A stretch of 34,763 nt of DNA from Acidaminobacter sp. (GCF_030247605.1 NZ_JAOTSB010000031.1:1-34763); one strand, 5' to 3'. Positions 24,893-33,630 are shown, counted from the stretch's first letter. Numbers and translations are program-made. Notes: generated by a model from the letters alone, not told the origin.

Positions 24893-24919
24893 CAAAAAAA
24901 CAGACCCACCAGGTCTGTT
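24893..24919 (-). terminator. Intrinsic terminator after the lipoprotein at 24948
   Basis: On the minus strand an 8-bp stem (AACAGACC/GGTCTGTT) with a five-base loop is followed by a run of T residues (24894-24900). A third copy of GGTCTGTT lies just upstream (near 24928) and could form an alternative stem. Confidence 0.8.
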
Positions 24920-24947
24920 ACCCATAAGGTCTGTTTCAACTAAGCTT

Positions 24948-25823
24948 CTATGGTTTTAATTCCACTTTACCTTCTGTCACTTCAGCCTCAACTTCTGCGT
25001 CATCAGCTTTCCAAGGCATTTCTTTGAAATACGGCATTAGTTCTTCCAGTGGGACAGAGATCACATTGTACACCGCTGCTTTGTCGTTTTCCAAATAGAA
25101 AAAGTTGAGATTCTCCGCTTCAAAATAAATACCAAGCCAAGGTCCGAATTCACTCGCAAAAGTTTCATCCGCACCTTGAAGCAGCGCTGTGAGCGCCTTC
25201 TTCGACACCTCATCATTCAGGAACAAAGTCGATGCGTTAATCTCCCTGGACGTGCCCGCAACGAGATTTACAGAAAACATGACATCATAAGTGCTCTTCT
25301 CATGAGGCTGCAGTCCTCTGACCACCACAGACAGGATCTCATTATCCATTCGCGTGATCTCATAATCCAGAGTGACCTGATCCCCATCATCGTTCGCCGA
25401 GACTACATAGCCATTAACCGCTGAAAAAATCGCGTCATTGATCTCATTTTGAAGCTCAAGATCGCCTAGGCCTTCAATGATTGGGTACCTCACCTCAGCC
25501 TTTTCAGATCGAATCCACGCTTCCTTTTGTCCATAACCCGCCGCCTGGGACTCCCCCGCCATTCTGTATGCAGGTTCACCACCCGTCAAATTTTCTGCGT
25601 CTGCGGCCATCATGCTCTGAACCACTTCGCCCTCAGCCGCCACTTCCGCCTGATCAGCCGCGTCCTGAGCCGCCTCTTCTGCCAATATGCCAACTGTTGA
25701 GCCTTCGGCAGAACCCTCCGGCGCTTTCTTTGCTGCTTCATTATTTTGAGCGGCGCATCCTCCAAGGAAAACAACCGCTGATAAAATCATCCCAAGCAAA
25801 TGAATTAATTTTTTCGTACGCAA
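24948..25823 (-). CDS. Lipoprotein with a PdaC/RsiV-like (DUF4163/DUF3298-type) domain
   Basis: The start is a TTG at 25823 (MRTKKLIHLLG), placed by a GGGAGGTG site. A lipoprotein signal with lipobox FLGGC puts the lipidated cysteine at residue 23. An alanine- and glutamate-rich linker (about 24-90) leads to a globular domain from about 105. That domain reads RYPIIEGLGDLELQNEINDAI, the usual beginning of extracellular domains related to DUF4163/DUF3298 of PdaC and RsiV; the end (YNVISVPLEELMPYFK) also suits it. It is anchored outside the membrane. The enzymatic or sensory role is unknown. It has its own terminator and lies between pepF and the clpB region. Confidence 0.8.
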   Translation of the reverse strand: MRTKKLIHLLGMILSAVVFLGGCAAQNNEAAKKAPEGSAEGSTVGILAEEAAQDAADQAEVAAEGEVVQSMMAADAENLTGGEPAYRMAGESQAAGYGQKEAWIRSEKAEVRYPIIEGLGDLELQNEINDAIFSAVNGYVVSANDDGDQVTLDYEITRMDNEILSVVVRGLQPHEKSTYDVMFSVNLVAGTSREINASTLFLNDEVSKKALTALLQGADETFASEFGPWLGIYFEAENLNFFYLENDKAAVYNVISVPLEELMPYFKEMPWKADDAEVEAEVTEGKVELKP

Positions 25824-25962
25824 CCGAACACCTCCCTTACTCCATCATAATACCCTAAAAGGATTAAAAAAGGGTTAAGGGATTGAAAGTAATTCAAATT
25901 TTGTTTCACTTCATTTCGAAAGAGGGGATTGATAGATACTAGCCGCTGACACCGACGTCTTC

Positions 25963-26005
25963 CAAAAAAGGAAGGCCGATGGCGCACCAGTGCCATCAGC
26001 CTTCC
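25963..26005 (-). terminator. Intrinsic terminator after pepF
   Basis: A 14-bp stem with one bulge (25970-25983 with 25992-26005) is followed on the minus strand by a run of six T residues (25964-25969). It lies about 35 bases past the pepF stop. Confidence 0.9.
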
Positions 26006-26038
26006 TACCTTTTCAAGGGGCTATTCCCTCTTCAAGAG

Positions 26039-27835
26039 CTATTCCCTCGTCAACCGATCAAACTCCTCCACCAGCTCACTAAACCGCTCCAGCGCCTGAT
26101 CCACCGGCACCCCGGAAGCCATGTCCGCCCCCGCGCGCTTCAAAATCTCAATAGGGTACGCACTGCGCCCCGCACCCAAAAACTCCAGGTAACGCGCCGC
26201 CGCCCCTGGCTCCTTGTCTAGGATCGCCTTCGACAGCGCGATCGCCGCCGAGAAGCCCGTGGCATACTGGAAGACGTAGAAGTTGTAGTAGAAATGCGGG
26301 ATCCGCGCCCACTCAATGGCAATCTCGTCATCAATGACCACGTCCGGCCCGTAATACTTTTCGTTCAGGCTGCGGTAGAGGGCCTTCAGACCATCGGCAG
26401 TTATCGCGCCGCCCGCCTCCACTGCCCCGTGGATCTCACGCTCAAACTCCGCGAACATGGCCTGCCGGAACACTGTGGTCCGGAACTGGTCCAGATAGTG
26501 GTTCAGCAGGTGCAGCCGCTCAGCCTTGTCCTTCACGCGCTTCAGGAGATAATCGTTGAGGAGCGCCTCGTTCGTAGTCGACGCCACTTCCGCCAGGAAA
26601 ATGCTGTAGTGCCCATAAAGATATGGCTGCCGATGGTGAGTCATATAACTATGCATCGAGTGCCCCATCTCATGGGTGAGCGTAAACACGCTGTCGAGGG
26701 TCCCCTGGTAATTCAGCAGAATGTACGGCTTCGAGTCATAAGTCCCCCAGGAATAGGCGCCGCCGCGCTTGCCAGCATTCTCATAAACGTCAATCCAGCC
26801 CTGGTCAAAGGCAGACCTTACCGTCTCCACATACTCCGCTCCAAGGGGCTCCAGGCTTTCAATCACCTGTGCCTTGGCCTCTGAGTAATCCATCTTCTTC
26901 GTCACCGAAGGAATCAGCGGCACATAGAGGTCGTACATGTGCATTTCTTCAAGTCCCAGAATCCGCTTGCGAACCGAAATATACTGGTGAAGCTTTGGCA
27001 GATTCCTGTGAATGGCCTCAATCAGCTGGTCATACACCTTCACCGGCACATGATTCTCAAAGAGCGCCGCCTCTCGTGCGCTCTTAAAGTTTCTCGCCCT
27101 GGCGAAAAACTGGTTTTTCTTGACCTCCGCCTGAATCAGGCTCGCCATGGTGAAAATGTGATCCTGATAGCACTGATAGTAGGCCTTGAAGGTATTTTGA
27201 CGAAGGGTGCGGTCCTGACTCTCCATAGTAGGAATGAAATTGCCATGGGTGAGCTGAATCTTGTTCCCCTCAGCATCCTCGACGACTGGGAACTTCATGT
27301 CCGCCGCGTTCAGCATCTCAAACACGGTGCTGGGCGCAGAAGCCAGATCACCCGCCATAGCGAGGAGCGCCTCTTCTTTTTCAGAAAGGGTATGTGCCTT
27401 AAACCGTAAAATGTTATCCAGGTATTGTTTATACTCCGCCAGAGGGCCAGCGCCCATGTACAGGTTCATGATGGCTTTATCAATCGCCATAATTTCCGGC
27501 ACCAAAAACGCCCCCGCTTCCTGGGCCGCCACGGACAGGGATTCCATCCTGGACACCAGCGCCTGGTGCTCGCCAATCCGGGTGTCTTCATCCAGCTGCA
27601 TCTTCGCGAAGGTATACAAATTGGAGATTCTTCTGGACAGCGCCAGTTCCGCGTCAATAGCGCCCCTGAGGGTGTCCGCGGATTTGCCGGTCTTGCCCTT
27701 AAAAGCGGCCAGCGCTTCTATCAGCTCACGCGTCCCTGAAAATTCCTGCTCCCAGGCCTCCACATCCGGGTACATTTCCCGTATGGCCCACCGGTGCTCC
27801 ACCGGGATGTCTTGTCGTTCAGACAATGTATTCAC
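26039..27835 (-). CDS. pepF: Oligoendopeptidase F (M3B family)
   Basis: Cytoplasmic zinc peptidase that degrades short peptides. The frame is open to 27955, but the first 40 residues have no family resemblance. A GTG at 27835, with GGAAGGAG about ten bases upstream, starts MNTLSERQDIPVEHRWAIRE, the usual PepF opening, and gives 598 residues. The zinc motif HEMGH lies at 388-392, followed downstream by a conserved glutamate in FLAEVASTTNEAL. The C-terminal Y-rich segment IPHFYYNFYVFQYATGF is also typical. It is a stand-alone gene with a strong terminator. A peptide-degrading enzyme fits an amino-acid-fermenting lifestyle. Confidence 0.95.
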   Translation of the reverse strand: MNTLSERQDIPVEHRWAIREMYPDVEAWEQEFSGTRELIEALAAFKGKTGKSADTLRGAIDAELALSRRISNLYTFAKMQLDEDTRIGEHQALVSRMESLSVAAQEAGAFLVPEIMAIDKAIMNLYMGAGPLAEYKQYLDNILRFKAHTLSEKEEALLAMAGDLASAPSTVFEMLNAADMKFPVVEDAEGNKIQLTHGNFIPTMESQDRTLRQNTFKAYYQCYQDHIFTMASLIQAEVKKNQFFARARNFKSAREAALFENHVPVKVYDQLIEAIHRNLPKLHQYISVRKRILGLEEMHMYDLYVPLIPSVTKKMDYSEAKAQVIESLEPLGAEYVETVRSAFDQGWIDVYENAGKRGGAYSWGTYDSKPYILLNYQGTLDSVFTLTHEMGHSMHSYMTHHRQPYLYGHYSIFLAEVASTTNEALLNDYLLKRVKDKAERLHLLNHYLDQFRTTVFRQAMFAEFEREIHGAVEAGGAITADGLKALYRSLNEKYYGPDVVIDDEIAIEWARIPHFYYNFYVFQYATGFSAAIALSKAILDKEPGAAARYLEFLGAGRSAYPIEILKRAGADMASGVPVDQALERFSELVEEFDRLTRE

Positions 27836-27984
27836 AATCTTTCGTCTCCTTCCAATTCCAGTCCCTCCGGGGATTCCCAGGGTTACTGTCTTGAAAATTT
27901 TTCTGTATGTTAGTGTATACCTTGCTTGAGGTCCTGCGAAACAAAATGATGCCAATTTTTGAGACTTTCTTAAGTTTCGAGTGG

Positions 27985-27990
27985 TATAGT
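27985..27990 (+). promoter_or_regulatory. Possible -10 box for the plus-strand lipoprotein
   Basis: TATAGT lies 46 bases upstream of the ATG at 28036. There is no clear TTGACA-like box at the right distance; a TTGAGA is 20 bases away. It is divergent from pepF. Confidence 0.35.
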
Positions 27991-28035
27991 AACTTTAGAT
28001 CTTTATCTTTTTTAACGAAAGGAAACTGTGAGATT

Positions 28036-29640
28036 ATGATACAGCGACTATTGGGCTCATTGAGACATTTTGGCCGTTCAGGCCCGCTTCAACCCTTCAA
28101 CCAGTTCAAATCCTCCAGCCGGTCAGGCAGTCGTCTGCTGTCCAGTCTGCTGATCCTTCTGATCCTGAGCATCTCGGCGCTGCTGGGGGCCTGTAAGGCG
28201 ACGCCCCCGGAGGAGGTTGAGGTGGAGGCACCGGAACCATCGGCAGATACTGTACTTGAAGAAGCGCTTTACAACCTGATGGCCGAAGACGCAGAGCTCG
28301 ACGTGGTCACGGCAGCTTGGCTTAAGGCCCTGGAGGCTGCCGAGGACGAGCAGGCGAAAGACAGGCTCACCTCCCGCTGGTTCGATCACGCCAAATACAA
28401 GACCAGCGTGCTGTCGCGGGCGCTGTACAGCGAAGACGGCGACATGGGGAGCCCTCTGTTTGACGTCTATAACACCCTGTTCGAGCGCCAGTGGGATGCC
28501 GCCAAGATCAAGGATATTGAGGATCCGGCGCTGCGCAGGTACTTCGAGGTCCTGGACCAGAGCTACATGCGCATGGTCGAGTACGGCGAGTACGTGGGGC
28601 CGGGCTTCGATTTTGACCGCCTTTCAAAGCTCAGTGCTTTGGCCGATGGTTTCAAAACCTACTTCAGCCTCTCCTCTTCCTATTACGGTTTCCTGACGGA
28701 GTCGTACCAAACGGGACTCCTGCCGTACAACGCCTTTGTCGATTACACGCTGAAGGTGGAGGAAGCGCTTGAAGCGTCGGCCTCGCCCTACCAGACCGTC
28801 TACCTAGAGCCGCTGCTGAGATGGTCCTACAGCATGCTGTTTTCCGGCACCATGGGAAGCGGCCCCTTCAACTATGAGACCAACACACTGAATCCGGAAT
28901 TTGAGGACCTGCTTAAGGGCGCTATTGAAAGGGCACCTGACAGCGGCCTCGCTGAGCTCGCCTCGAAGGTCATAGACCTTCCGGACGGCTCCGACGCCTC
29001 AGAGTACGCCTATGTCGACGCGGTGCAGAACTTCAGGCGCTTTGGGTTTGATTCCCCTAAGGGCATTAAAGCTATATACAATTACAAGCACCCGACGTTC
29101 TACGAGTCCCGCCCGGAGCTGTTTGGCTTTGAAGATCCCCAGGTCATGGCGGCTCTGGAAGGCAATTTGAATGCCACTATGGAAGAGCTTAAAGAGAAAG
29201 TCGCCTGGGGGCAGAATCCCAAGGCGTCCTACAACCTGGGATTCTACCTTGAGTTCGCCAACGACCGCTGGGCAAGCTTTCAGCTGGCTGCCTCCTCCTT
29301 TGATCCGGAGACCGAGGTCAACGTCAACTATAATGAACCAGCCGTCTTTGATCTGACCACCGGCGAGCGGGTGACACTGGACGAATTTTTAGGGGATCCC
29401 AGCGGCGCGGCCGCGGACAAGCTTGAAGCCATTCTCATTGAGCAGGCCAAGCAATACATGGACCTGCCATCCACAGTTCAGGTAGACTTGAGCCAGCGCT
29501 TCAGCCTGGGAGAAGATTATATTCTGGCCATGCTGCTGCCAAAGACGTTGTCTGAGGCCCAGGCCTATGATATGTTTGTGGATGTCCGGTATGGGCTGGC
29601 CTTTCCTGAGGTGGATGTCCGGGCGCGGCTGCTGCCTTAG
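28036..29640 (+). CDS. Large lipoprotein with DUF3298-like C-terminal domain
   Basis: The start at 28036 (MIQRLLGSLRHFG) follows AAAGGAAAC at a loose spacing; the frame is open upstream but unlike a protein start. The product has 534 residues. A long basic N-region leads to a hydrophobic stretch and lipobox LLGAC with Cys53, then a short acidic/proline linker (PPEEVEVEAPEPS). The body (about 75-400) is helical and not recognised. The C-terminal 130 residues include FDLTTGERVTLDEFL, a pattern common in the DUF3298/RsiV-type domain. It is surface-anchored and of unknown function. It shares a strand with the nucleosidase-like gene 53 bases downstream, so the two may be cotranscribed. Confidence 0.75.
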   Translation: MIQRLLGSLRHFGRSGPLQPFNQFKSSSRSGSRLLSSLLILLILSISALLGACKATPPEEVEVEAPEPSADTVLEEALYNLMAEDAELDVVTAAWLKALEAAEDEQAKDRLTSRWFDHAKYKTSVLSRALYSEDGDMGSPLFDVYNTLFERQWDAAKIKDIEDPALRRYFEVLDQSYMRMVEYGEYVGPGFDFDRLSKLSALADGFKTYFSLSSSYYGFLTESYQTGLLPYNAFVDYTLKVEEALEASASPYQTVYLEPLLRWSYSMLFSGTMGSGPFNYETNTLNPEFEDLLKGAIERAPDSGLAELASKVIDLPDGSDASEYAYVDAVQNFRRFGFDSPKGIKAIYNYKHPTFYESRPELFGFEDPQVMAALEGNLNATMEELKEKVAWGQNPKASYNLGFYLEFANDRWASFQLAASSFDPETEVNVNYNEPAVFDLTTGERVTLDEFLGDPSGAAADKLEAILIEQAKQYMDLPSTVQVDLSQRFSLGEDYILAMLLPKTLSEAQAYDMFVDVRYGLAFPEVDVRARLLP

Positions 29641-29693
29641 GCAGGTGCAACAAACAACCTCGATAAAACTTACCCCCGCAAGGAGGCGACAAC

Positions 29694-30458
29694 ATGTCTG
29701 CTGCCAGGAAAACTATCACCGTTCAGGTCGGCTGCCGCACGGAATGGCACGCGCTGGAAACCGCGATTGATGCCGTATCGTCACTGGTGCCCGAGGCTTT
29801 GGGGCCGTTCTCACACTATCACAGCATGACCCTGGAGGGTGTCGACCTTATTCTGTTTCAAGGCGGACCCTCCAAAACCGTGGCCGGCGCGGCCTGTCAG
29901 CATGCCCTTTCAGCTCACAAGCCTGACCTGCATGTCATGATGGGGACCTGTGGCGGTGTCACCGGAAGACCCGGGGTTGGCGGCCTGATGTATGCAGGCA
30001 GAGCAGCGCAGTATGACTGTATTGACCGCCTCTGCGACACCAATGATTTTTTCTACGACGCCTATGATGTCCATATTGACAACCACTGGATCAGGGAGGT
30101 GTTGGAGCCCCTGGGTCTAGTCAGCGGCACGGTAGCCACGGCAGATCAGGATATTGATTTTACCGTTAGAAAGACCTTGCTGGCTCATGATGCCGATGTC
30201 GCCGACTGGGAATCCGCCGCCGTCGCGCTGGTCTGCCACCACAATCATGTGCCAGTCCTGATCCTGAGGGGCGTTTCGGACATTCCGGAGGAAGACTTGT
30301 CCCAAGTGGATCAGGCCGAGAGCTTTCTTAACAGGACGCCTATGATTATGAATGCCTTTGCCGGGATCCTGCCCGCGATCGCCAAGCAGCTCACCCTGCG
30401 TCAACCCCTGCGCAATACCAGAATTCCATTGTATTCGAGACCCTTTGAGTTGTTGTGA
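29694..30458 (+). CDS. Nucleoside phosphorylase-fold protein, MTA/SAH nucleosidase-like
   Basis: A 254-residue protein of the PNP_UDP_1 superfamily. The middle has MMGTCGGVTGRPGVGGLMYAGRA, the family's phosphate/ribose-binding region. The C-terminal part has VADWESAAVALVCHHNHVPVLILRGVSD, close to the D-x-ESAA...V-x-R-x-SD signature in which the aspartate acts on the purine and the glutamate contacts ribose. Here the residue before Glu is Trp rather than Met. The N-terminus is longer and less conserved than in MtnN. It could be an S-adenosylhomocysteine/methylthioadenosine nucleosidase or a related enzyme. The ATG follows AAGGAGG, and a strong terminator follows. Confidence 0.8.
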   Translation: MSAARKTITVQVGCRTEWHALETAIDAVSSLVPEALGPFSHYHSMTLEGVDLILFQGGPSKTVAGAACQHALSAHKPDLHVMMGTCGGVTGRPGVGGLMYAGRAAQYDCIDRLCDTNDFFYDAYDVHIDNHWIREVLEPLGLVSGTVATADQDIDFTVRKTLLAHDADVADWESAAVALVCHHNHVPVLILRGVSDIPEEDLSQVDQAESFLNRTPMIMNAFAGILPAIAKQLTLRQPLRNTRIPLYSRPFELL

Positions 30459-30463
30459 TAAGG

Positions 30464-30503
30464 AAAAAGGTGCCTGCGGCCGAAGCCGCTGGCACCTTTT
30501 TGA
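30464..30503 (+). terminator. Bidirectional intrinsic terminator
   Basis: GGTGCC-T-GCGGC and GCCGC-T-GGCACC flank a CGAA loop, with five A residues before and five T residues after. It ends the plus-strand lipoprotein/nucleosidase unit and could also stop minus-strand transcripts coming from the right. Confidence 0.9.
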
Positions 30504-30522
30504 TTTGGAAGAAACTCGGGAT

Positions 30523-30549
30523 GAAACTCGGTGTCTGACACCGAGTTTC
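30523..30549. repeat. Repeat locus C: perfect 27-base palindrome GAAACTCGGTGTC-T-GACACCGAGTTTC
   Basis: Two 13-base arms surround a single base. An extra direct half (GAAACTCGG) lies just before it at 30511. It resembles locus B only in GGTGTCTG, and short palindromes with this core are common in bacterial intergenic DNA, so a shared origin is possible but not shown. It lies between two converging genes. Confidence 0.75.
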
Positions 30550-30555
30550 CACACC

Positions 30556-31236
30556 TTAAAACAGGATGGGATGCGCAGCATCCCCACCAAGTCCCTGGAA
30601 GATTTCCGTGCCTTCCACCGCCTCATAATCCACCTCAAAAGCCATCTCCATGACCTCTGGGTACTGGATGCCAAAGTCAAATCTGGCGTATTTCCCATTT
30701 TCACTGTACATGTAAAAAGAACGGTACTGCCCTGCTTTTTCGCCGCTCAGCGTAATGGGTACATGCACTGTGTGAAAGGCTTGGAGGAGCGTGCCATCGG
30801 ATTTCAGGATCATCAGGGCGTCGCCCTTTGACGTGGTGAAATTGGCGCCATAGAGCCAAACAAGGGTTTCAGCAGCGCCGTCCTCATTGAGGTCAACCTT
30901 GACATGCTGGTAATAATTTTCTCCCAGCGAGGCCTCAATGGCAAAGACCTGGATGGCCATATCTTCAATGGCCTGGCTGGGTTCAGCCTCCGGTTTGAGT
31001 TCGGTAAGCCCAGACGCTTCAGAGATCTCCGCTTTCGCCGCTTCCGAAGGCGCTTCCACGGGTACTTCAGCCGCCTCTGTCTCTGCCACCCCACTCTGCC
31101 CGCAGCCCGCAAAGATCAGCCCGATGGTGACGATCAAAACAAGCAGCAATGGGAGGCGATGGTGGGGGTTGGGTGACCATCGGCTAAAATTAGCTTTTTG
31201 ATTTTTTGCTTTAAAATCGACGTAATTTGGAATCAA
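30556..31236 (-). CDS. Small lipoprotein of unknown function, overlapping corA
   Basis: A 226-residue product starting at a TTG (31236) that overlaps the corA stop codon (TTGA), with AAGGAGA inside the last codons of corA; the two genes are translationally coupled. The N-terminus is long and basic, then comes a hydrophobic segment and lipobox IFAGC with Cys45. An alanine/glutamate/proline linker (about 50-90) precedes a beta-rich domain (about 92-226) with VKVDLNEDGAAETLVWLYG, a calcium-binding-like DxNxDG pattern. No family was recognised with confidence. It is probably exported and anchored. The coupling suggests a role connected with CorA, but this is inference. Confidence 0.7.
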   Translation of the reverse strand: MIPNYVDFKAKNQKANFSRWSPNPHHRLPLLLVLIVTIGLIFAGCGQSGVAETEAAEVPVEAPSEAAKAEISEASGLTELKPEAEPSQAIEDMAIQVFAIEASLGENYYQHVKVDLNEDGAAETLVWLYGANFTTSKGDALMILKSDGTLLQAFHTVHVPITLSGEKAGQYRSFYMYSENGKYARFDFGIQYPEVMEMAFEVDYEAVEGTEIFQGLGGDAAHPILF

Positions 31237-32279
31237 AGCCAGGATCTCCTTTTAAAATAGCGAATCATATAGAGGGTCAGCGCGATGGTAATCACCCAGA
31301 ACAGCGGATAGGCGAAGGCCATCTTGAGCTCGGGCATGAACTCAAAGTTCATCCCATAGACGCCGGTCAGGAAGGTCAGGGGGATAAAAATGGACGCGAA
31401 GACGGTCAACGTGGTCATGATTTCATTCAGTCTGTTGTCGTTCATGGTCAGCATAATTTCGATCAAGCTGGTGATGCCCTCGCGAAAATACAGGGCATAG
31501 TCCTCAATACTCCTAAGGTGCTCGTAGAGCTCGCGCATATAGACCGACTGGGATTCCTGGCGGTCCATCATCCGGTTTTCAAGGGCATCGTGGAGGTTAT
31601 TGGCCGCGTTTCTGATGGTGAACAGCGTCTTCCTGAAGTAGTGCAGGTCGCTGAGGCGGTCGGTCATCCGCTTGGTCAGAATCATGTCCTCCAGGAGCTC
31701 GTAGCGGGCTTCCATCTCCATCATGACATGATAATACTCATCAATGATGCTGTCCAGCAATAAATAGACAAAGTACTCCGGATCCATGGTCTCATCCTCT
31801 TCGCGGTAACGCTTGAGCACGTGGTTCACCAAGGCGTCCGCGTTGTCGGTCATGGTCAGGATGGCTTCTTTGGTTTGAATCAGGGTCAGCTGGCCGGTTG
31901 AGAGGTGAATTTTGGCTTTCTTGAGGCGTTCCGGCAGGTCAGCTTCTTCCGCCGGGGCGGGCACATCGACACCGCTGAACTTAGGCTCATCCAGCATCAG
32001 CACCCGGGCGATAATCCCCTCGCTCTGGTGGTCAAAGAAATACTGGGAATGCTGGCCGCTTTCCACTTTATCCAGCAAAACATCCAGCTGCAATCCCAGC
32101 TGGGCCGCGATGGACGACCAATCATGCTCTGAAATCTGCCCGCGAACATCGATCCAATTGACATCATCCAGGGGCGCGTCCTCGGGGAGCAGGCGCCACT
32201 GGCCCTTATGATAGCCTCTGTAATAGACCTCGCCTTGATGCTCGCTTTCGTTGATAAAGCTGCGGTTGAGTTTTTCCAT
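31233..32279 (-). CDS. corA: CorA family divalent cation transporter
   Basis: Inner-membrane magnesium/cobalt channel that works as a pentamer. The start at 32279 has GAGGGA upstream; the ATG at 32285 overlaps it. The product has 348 residues: a large soluble N-terminal domain with alpha/beta and long helical parts, then two membrane helices near the end. The signature YGMNFEFMPEL is at about residues 308-318, between the helices. The C-terminal KRR tail stays inside. Spacing to the following lipoprotein gene is an overlap. Cobalt supply would suit the cobalamin genes, but CorA is chiefly a magnesium channel. Confidence 0.93.
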   Translation of the reverse strand: MEKLNRSFINESEHQGEVYYRGYHKGQWRLLPEDAPLDDVNWIDVRGQISEHDWSSIAAQLGLQLDVLLDKVESGQHSQYFFDHQSEGIIARVLMLDEPKFSGVDVPAPAEEADLPERLKKAKIHLSTGQLTLIQTKEAILTMTDNADALVNHVLKRYREEDETMDPEYFVYLLLDSIIDEYYHVMMEMEARYELLEDMILTKRMTDRLSDLHYFRKTLFTIRNAANNLHDALENRMMDRQESQSVYMRELYEHLRSIEDYALYFREGITSLIEIMLTMNDNRLNEIMTTLTVFASIFIPLTFLTGVYGMNFEFMPELKMAFAYPLFWVITIALTLYMIRYFKRRSWL

Positions 32280-32313
32280 GGTCATCCCTCATTTTAGGGT
32301 TATTTTCTTATAG

Positions 32314-32374
32314 GTGAGCAAGCGCTCTGACGCGAAAGCTGCGCTGTGCGAAGCTTTTCAGCCACATCAGTAGG
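32314..32374. repeat. 61-bp direct repeat, copy 1
   Basis: Aligns without gaps to 32463-32523, with about a dozen mismatches concentrated in the middle; the outer 14 bases (GTGAGCAAGCGCTC) are identical and the opposite end (CATCAGTAGG) is conserved. Copy 1 is intergenic, upstream of corA. Confidence 0.8.
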
Positions 32375-32462
32375 TCTTTTTCCACGTTGTAAGTGATGCG
32401 GCTCAAAAGCGAGCAATGCTAGGCGCTAGGAGGAGCGTGCTGCGAAGCTTACTCAAGCGTAA

Positions 32463-32523
32463 GTGAGCAAGCGCTCCGACGCGGCAACAACGCAGGGCGA
32501 AACTTTTCAGTCGCATCAGTAGG
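32463..32523. repeat. 61-bp direct repeat, copy 2
   Basis: Start-to-start distance from copy 1 is 149 bases. The last eight bases of this copy are the stop and final codons of the lipoprotein gene at 32516. A 9-bp hairpin with one mismatch (32447-32472) overlaps its beginning. Confidence 0.8.
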
Positions 32524-33502
32524 CGCCCCAGTATCTGTACCCTTCAAGGTTCTTAATGAGCCCCCCATTGTCCCCGCGGAACCAGTACAGAACCTCACCT
32601 TCCGCGCCGCGCCAATAAAGCGCCAGCTCCGGTGTCGAACCAAAATCCGCCAGCCACCCTACTATAAAGCTCTCAGGATGGACTTCACCGCCATCATCCA
32701 CGCGCCAGCTATAGAGATCCAGCTCCTTGACATAATTCGCAGGAAAATAGGCGTACCAGAGGGCATCCTCTTGATCTCGCAGCACCAGCGTCAGCATGGC
32801 CTGATCCGCCTGGGGTTCGAACTGGGCCAGATAAATCCCGGCGCCATTTTCCGCGTCATACAGATGCCAGAAGTGTTTCATGACCATCTTTTTTTCGGCT
32901 TCAATCTTTTTCAGAAGTGCCTGGTCCGTACTTGGCGTTCCCACCTTTGTCAGGTTGTGGAAGGTCCTTGCGGACACAAAGGGGGCCGTCATCAGGGTGA
33001 CGCTGTCGTTTTCGGGAATCTTGCCTCCAGCAAGCCTATAAACCGCGCCGTAGCGCTGCTTGAAGTTTGAGGAGATGTCCATGACGGTATCATTGGGACC
33101 CGGCGGCTGAATGCCCTCATACTTGATCTCCGTCACTGCGCCACCCGGCAGTGACAGGTGGGTATAGCTTTCAGGATTAACGGTTTTCGGATCACTTAAC
33201 AGCAGTGCAAAAATCCCCTGCTCGTCGCCATATCCAAACTGAGGATTGTCTTTTGGCTCGTGCACCGGCTGAACTTCCGGCACTTCAGGAACTTCTTCCG
33301 CCGATGGTTCCTCAACCACCACCGGCGGCAAAGGCTCAACCGGTTCAGCAGGCGTCTCTGGTTTTTGGCAGCCCGTCACTGTCACAGCTAGTGTGATCAG
33401 CAGAATAAGTAAGGTTGGGATTAGTGGGCTCGAGGTTCGTCTCTTTCTAAGTCGACGGTTTTTATCGGTTGTAGGTCGGGCGGGGTTTTTTTGAACTTCC
33501 AT
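32516..33502 (-). CDS. Lipoprotein of unknown function with proline/glutamate linker
   Basis: A 328-residue product starting at an ATG with AAGGAGG upstream. The N-region is long and basic (RRLRKRRTSS), followed by a hydrophobic helix and lipobox TVTGC with Cys45. A linker rich in P, E and V spans about 46-85. The globular part (about 90-328) has many aromatic residues, with beta-like stretches such as YAYFPANYVKELDLYSWRVDD and a tryptophan/tyrosine-rich C-terminus (GYRYWGAY). I do not recognise a family. It has its own strong promoter and no detectable partner on the same strand until corA, 230 bases on. Confidence 0.7.
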   Translation of the reverse strand: MEVQKNPARPTTDKNRRLRKRRTSSPLIPTLLILLITLAVTVTGCQKPETPAEPVEPLPPVVVEEPSAEEVPEVPEVQPVHEPKDNPQFGYGDEQGIFALLLSDPKTVNPESYTHLSLPGGAVTEIKYEGIQPPGPNDTVMDISSNFKQRYGAVYRLAGGKIPENDSVTLMTAPFVSARTFHNLTKVGTPSTDQALLKKIEAEKKMVMKHFWHLYDAENGAGIYLAQFEPQADQAMLTLVLRDQEDALWYAYFPANYVKELDLYSWRVDDGGEVHPESFIVGWLADFGSTPELALYWRGAEGEVLYWFRGDNGGLIKNLEGYRYWGAY

Positions 33503-33580
33503 GGACTCGCCTCCTTATTTTTGCGCTGATTCTATTCCTGTTTGTTGAAGGTCAGAATCTGCTCATAATCACTTAGCACC

Positions 33581-33609
33581 ATTATACGCTGAGTTTGAGG
33601 CTGTGACAA
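33581..33609 (-). promoter_or_regulatory. Promoter for the lipoprotein at 32516
   Basis: TTGTCA (33604-33609) and TATAAT (33581-33586) are 17 bases apart on the minus strand. It lies about 80 bases upstream of the start codon. Confidence 0.75.
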
Positions 33610-33630
33610 ATCTACTGAATTGATGAGCCG

